Origin: JADZAA01 sp039810485
GTDB taxonomy: Bacteria; Bacteroidota; Ignavibacteria; Kapaibacteriales; UBA961
Length of the DNA stretch: 17,856 nt
Direction of reading: 5' to 3'
Assembly: GCA_039810485.1 (NCBI GenBank)
Contig: JBDHXA010000060.1
Coordinates: 1 to 17,856, forward strand
Shown: piece after piece, positions 14,706-17,856 of the stretch
Layout: every line of letters starts with the position of its first letter
How positions within the stretch are numbered: the stretch's first letter is position 1
The notes under the pieces: model-generated
What the model saw: only the letters and a program-made list of their open reading frames with translations
Database searches by the model: none
Told to the model about the DNA's origin: nothing
Translations under genes and position numbers: made by a program

Positions 14706-17057
14706 ATGAATCCACAATCTTCATCTATATCAAACAATGCGACGCCTGACTTTCTGAACGAGCTAAATTTATCGCAGCGCGAGGCAGTTACGCATACAGA
14801 AGGGCCTTTGCTTATTATTGCCGGCGCGGGCAGTGGAAAAACTAGAGCACTTACTTACCGCATTGCATATCTTCTTTGGCAAGGCGTTCCTCCTTACCAA
14901 ATACTATCATTAACTTTTACGAATAAAGCGGCTGGCGAAATGAAAGAGCGCATTGCGCTTGCCACCAATGAACATGACGCTTCGCGAGTTTGGGCTGGTA
15001 CTTTTCACTCGGTTTTTGCTCGTCTACTTCGCTATGATGCTGAAAAATTGGGATATACGGCATCCTATTCAATTTACGACGCCGATGATTCGCTTTCGAT
15101 AGTCAGAAATATTATGAGTTCTCTGGGAATTTCGCAGCAGCAACTTCAGCCACAAGCTGTTCGCAGTAGAATTTCAAACGCAAAAAATCACATGATTGGG
15201 CCGCATGAATTTGCAGCATTGGCAGGCAATTTATCTGAGCGTCAGACAGCGGAAATATACCGCCAATATGAAGATCGCCTGCGGGCAAACAATGCCATGG
15301 ATTTCGACGATATATTACTGAATATGATACGCCTTCTCCAACAATTTCCCGAGATTTTACAGAAATATCGCGAGCGTTTTCGATATATTATGGTTGATGA
15401 ATATCAGGATACAAACCGCGCACAATACACCGCTATTCTCTTGCTGGCAGGAAATGGCAATGCCAATATCGCCGTTGTAGGCGACGACGCACAAAGCATT
15501 TACAGATGGCGCGGCGCCGACATCCGTAATATTCTTGATTTTCAGAAGGATTATCCTACATCTAAAACTGTGCGGTTAGAGCAAAATTATCGTTCTACAA
15601 AATCAATCCTTGCCGCTGCCGATTCTGTTATTAAACACAATAAGAAACAACTCGAAAAGACACTTTGGACCGACAACTCGCAGGGCGATCCGGTGCAGAT
15701 AATTTCTGCCCGCGACGACCGCGAAGAAGCCGCTGTCATAGCTGATATCATAATGCGCGAAATTCGTGATAATTTCCGTCAGCCACGCGATTTTGCAGTT
15801 CTTTACCGAACAAATGCTCAATCGCAGGCGCTTGAAGATGCCTTGCGCCGAAGCTCCATGCGTTATACCATAGTTGGAGGAATGTCGTTCTACAAGCGCA
15901 AAGAGGTAAAAGACGTTCTTGCATATTTGCGGCTTTTAGTAAATCAAGCCGACAGCGAAAGCTTGTTGCGGGTGGTAAATGAGCCGCCGCGCGGCTTGGG
16001 CAATGCTTCGCTCGGCTATTTGCGCGATTTTGCCGCTCGCGAACACATTACGCTTTTCGATGCTTTCAAACGCGCTAACGACATTTTAGAATTAACTCCG
16101 CGAGCGCGAAAATCAGCTTCCGACTTCGCGTCTCTGGTGCAAAATTTTATTTCGAAAGTTGGATCTGCCCCCATTGTCGAGACAACGGTGGATTATATCG
16201 AAGCTGTTGGTCTAACAAGAATGTTGCGCGAAGAAGGAACCGACGAAGCCGACGACCGTTTGCGAAATATTGAGCGGCTTTTGTCCAATATCGGCGAATA
16301 TGCCGCAAATGAAGAGGAGCCGACGCTTGACGGTTTTTTGCAGCAAATAACGCTTGTCGCCGATATTGACGATACGGATTCTTCATCAAACACCGTTACT
16401 TTGATGACTCTTCATTCGGCAAAAGGATTGGAATTTCCGGTTGTTTTAATTGCAGGGCTGGAACAAGGTCTGTTTCCGCTTGCAAAAGCAGAAAACAACC
16501 ACGATGAAAAAGAAGAGGAAAGACGCTTGTTTTATGTTGGCATCACCCGCGCGCGCAAACAATTATATCTGAGCTATGCCGAGCGTCGCTTTCGCTTTGG
16601 CGAAATTATGTTCAGTTCTCCATCATGCTTTTTGAACGAAATATCGAGCGACGATATTGTATGGAAAAGCGGCAAGTCATCGGCTGTCAGGCGCCCGGCT
16701 CCGTTTGAATCGCCTAAATCGCAATTTTCTGATCAAAAATCTTCATCATCAAAAACGCAGCATTCAAAGCATCATTCATCGGGCGGATTTTCATCGCAAA
16801 CAAGATCGAAAAAATCTACAAAACCGATGTACAATGATCTTCCTGCACGAGAATCATACTCTCAGATTCCGCCTCCTGTCAGCTCGCGTCCAAATCTTCG
16901 AGCCGGACAAAAGGTGCGTCACCCGCAATTTGGCATTGGCTCGGTATTATCGGTTCAGGAGCGAACAACAGGCGAATGGCAGGCTGTTGTGCAGTTCCAA
17001 ACAGTAGGGCGCAAACAATTGCTGCTACGCTACGCAAAATTGGAAATAATTGGATAG
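14706..17057 (+). CDS. uvrD: UvrD/PcrA-type superfamily 1A DNA helicase
   Basis: A 783-residue helicase from the ATG at 14706; a TTG ten codons earlier is rejected because it lies in a promoter-like site. All SF1A motifs are present in order: Q-motif LNLSQREAV, Walker A GAGSGKT at 40-46, Ia TFTNKAAGEM, Walker B VDEYQD at 230-235, III GDDAQSIYRWRGA at 259-271, IV LEQNYRS near 291, V TLHSAKGLEF and VI FYVGITRARK. A Ser/Lys-rich linker follows. The last 55 residues (LRAGQKVRHPQFGIGSV and on) form the Tudor-like C-terminal domain of PcrA/UvrD, which contacts RNA polymerase. It unwinds DNA 3'-5' in excision repair and clears blocked replication or transcription complexes. An IS30 relic abuts its 3' end. 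Confidence 0.96.
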   Translation: MNPQSSSISNNATPDFLNELNLSQREAVTHTEGPLLIIAGAGSGKTRALTYRIAYLLWQGVPPYQILSLTFTNKAAGEMKERIALATNEHDASRVWAGTFHSVFARLLRYDAEKLGYTASYSIYDADDSLSIVRNIMSSLGISQQQLQPQAVRSRISNAKNHMIGPHEFAALAGNLSERQTAEIYRQYEDRLRANNAMDFDDILLNMIRLLQQFPEILQKYRERFRYIMVDEYQDTNRAQYTAILLLAGNGNANIAVVGDDAQSIYRWRGADIRNILDFQKDYPTSKTVRLEQNYRSTKSILAAADSVIKHNKKQLEKTLWTDNSQGDPVQIISARDDREEAAVIADIIMREIRDNFRQPRDFAVLYRTNAQSQALEDALRRSSMRYTIVGGMSFYKRKEVKDVLAYLRLLVNQADSESLLRVVNEPPRGLGNASLGYLRDFAAREHITLFDAFKRANDILELTPRARKSASDFASLVQNFISKVGSAPIVETTVDYIEAVGLTRMLREEGTDEADDRLRNIERLLSNIGEYAANEEEPTLDGFLQQITLVADIDDTDSSSNTVTLMTLHSAKGLEFPVVLIAGLEQGLFPLAKAENNHDEKEEERRLFYVGITRARKQLYLSYAERRFRFGEIMFSSPSCFLNEISSDDIVWKSGKSSAVRRPAPFESPKSQFSDQKSSSSKTQHSKHHSSGGFSSQTRSKKSTKPMYNDLPARESYSQIPPPVSSRPNLRAGQKVRHPQFGIGSVLSVQERTTGEWQAVVQFQTVGRKQLLLRYAKLEIIG

Positions 17058-17073
17058 GGAAGGAAATGATATA

Positions 17074-17102
17074 TGGTGGGTTCAACTCTGAAGTGCAACA
17101 CA
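17074..17102. repeat. Probable terminal region of the IS30-family element
   Basis: The last codons and stop of the transposase relic lie here (GTTCAACTCTGAAGTGCAACA on the plus strand, part of the span). In many IS30-family elements the transposase ends inside or next to a terminal inverted repeat, so this is the likely element end. The other terminus is outside the window, so the repeat cannot be confirmed. Confidence 0.3.
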
Positions 17103-17856
17103 TTTGTAACTCTCTGTAAACACTTGAATTGGAGTTTTTCATCCAAATATTTTTCTTGAACGGTTGTTTAAATGCCTCATTACCTCTGTAATCTCAGAGT
17201 ATTCTACTGATAGAAGTTGCCGCTTTTTAGAGAAATGCTGTCTGTTTAATCCATTGGTATTCTCGTTTATTCCGCGCTCCAATGAGCGGTATAGATGGCA
17301 TAAATATGTTTCGGCTGATAATGATTTCGCTATGGTTTCATGGTTGTTAAACTCTTTTACCATTATTATAAGTCGCATACAAATATGCTGTTTCTACGGC
17401 AAAAGCAATCTGTTAATGGCTGATGTAACGGCAGCAGATCATTTGTTATCAACAGATGTAATAAGCTCTATACAACTCTTGCGTTCGACTAAACTGACCA
17501 ATGCTCTCTTGTGAGATTTGCCGATTATTGTATATGCTTCCTAACGACCAAACTCTTTGCGATTCTCAACCGATCTGGGACGCTCTTCTATGCTCTTGCG
17601 ATTCGGTATTTGACCGCGCAAGTCCTTGCCGTTGCATCGCTTCCGATATTTCTTTCGCGCATGGCGAAGATGCTGGTAAAGCGTGCCTGACGCTTTCTTG
17701 TTTGACCATATATATTGATAAATACGCTCATGACTGATGCTATAGCCGATGCGCAAAAGATCGTGTGAAATCTGTTCCGGACTCAAGTCGAAACATAGAA
17801 GCTTCTCTACAATAGAGAGTAGCTCACCTTTGAATTTGAGGGCTTTGCCTTGTCGC
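17082..17856 (-). pseudogene. Decayed IS30-family transposase, 5' part beyond the window
   Basis: Reading leftward from the edge, one frame carries IS30 transposase throughout: LSPEQISHDL, SISHERIYQYIW, GTLYQHLRHARKKYRKR, GQIPNRKSIEERP, TIIGKSHKRALVSLVERKS, then SLERGINENTNGLNRQHF and a terminal KTPIQVF. The frame is broken by in-frame stops TAG at 17541-17543, TGA at 17439-17441, TAG at 17394-17396 and TGA at 17139-17141; the natural stop is at 17082-17084. The first stop replaces the Trp of the usual GDWE-D-T motif, and the catalytic Asp two residues on is Tyr (EAYTIIG). Near 17350-17378 two offsetting frameshifts hide TYNNGK, where the second catalytic Asp is Asn. The Glu of NENTNG remains. 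Inactive, and partial at its N-terminal end. Confidence 0.9.

Noticed and set aside
16879..17142. 87-codon minus-strand frame across the helicase end and IS end
   Set aside because: It is out of frame with the transposase and antisense to the helicase Tudor-like domain. The transposase terminal sequence is in a different frame.
17394..17543. Stop-codon recoding (TAG or TGA as amino acid) to explain the interrupted transposase
   Set aside because: Both TAG and TGA end normal genes in the window (smc and the helicase with TAG, the radical SAM gene with TGA), and catalytic residues are also lost, so decay is simpler.
1..17856. CRISPR array, tRNA or rRNA genes, prophage or toxin-antitoxin genes
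   Set aside because: No regularly spaced repeats, cloverleaf-like sequences, rRNA core motifs, or phage or toxin families were seen.

Overview
This window of about 17.9 kb is a housekeeping segment of a low-GC (roughly 40%) bacterial chromosome. Several features suggest the Bacteroidota/Chlorobiota/Ignavibacteria/Kapabacteria side of the FCB group. Most starts have little or no Shine-Dalgarno sequence. Matches to TAnnTTTG, the Bacteroidota-type -7 promoter element, sit upstream of several genes. A DUF4920-type lipoprotein and paired secreted cyclophilins are also present. The exact phylum cannot be fixed from the sequence alone. TAA, TAG and TGA all end normal genes, so the standard code applies. 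No rRNA, tRNA or CRISPR array was seen.

Layout: (1) Positions 1-91 may hold the first codons of a divergent minus-strand gene that leaves the window. (2) Positions 176-2650 are a compact plus-strand cassette of three overlapping genes: an isochorismatase-fold cysteine hydrolase, a thioredoxin-reductase-like flavoprotein without the redox CxxC, and a truncated RlmN-like radical SAM protein. (3) Positions 2733-12098 are a long minus-strand block. In transcription order it holds a DUF4920-like lipoprotein, an ABC-F ATPase, MltG, SMC, a possible 56-residue small ORF, two tandem exported cyclophilins and a YgjP-type metallopeptidase. (4) Positions 12330-17057 are a plus-strand block divergent from it: a GT-B glycosyltransferase, MiaA and a UvrD/PcrA helicase. 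(5) From 17082 past the right edge lies a decayed IS30-family transposase on the minus strand.

Most genes are core functions: chromosome organisation (smc), cell-wall glycan termination (mltG), ribosome-associated ATPase (ABC-F), envelope protein folding (cyclophilins), tRNA modification (miaA) and DNA repair (uvrD/pcrA). The part least explained by known biology is the three-gene cassette. Its radical SAM enzyme keeps the RlmN/Cfr methyl-carrier cysteine position, but has lost the N-terminal RNA-binding region and the resolving cysteine equivalent to E. coli RlmN C118. It overlaps genes for a flavoprotein that cannot be an ordinary thioredoxin reductase and for an amidase-like hydrolase. This suggests a small modification pathway with an unknown substrate.
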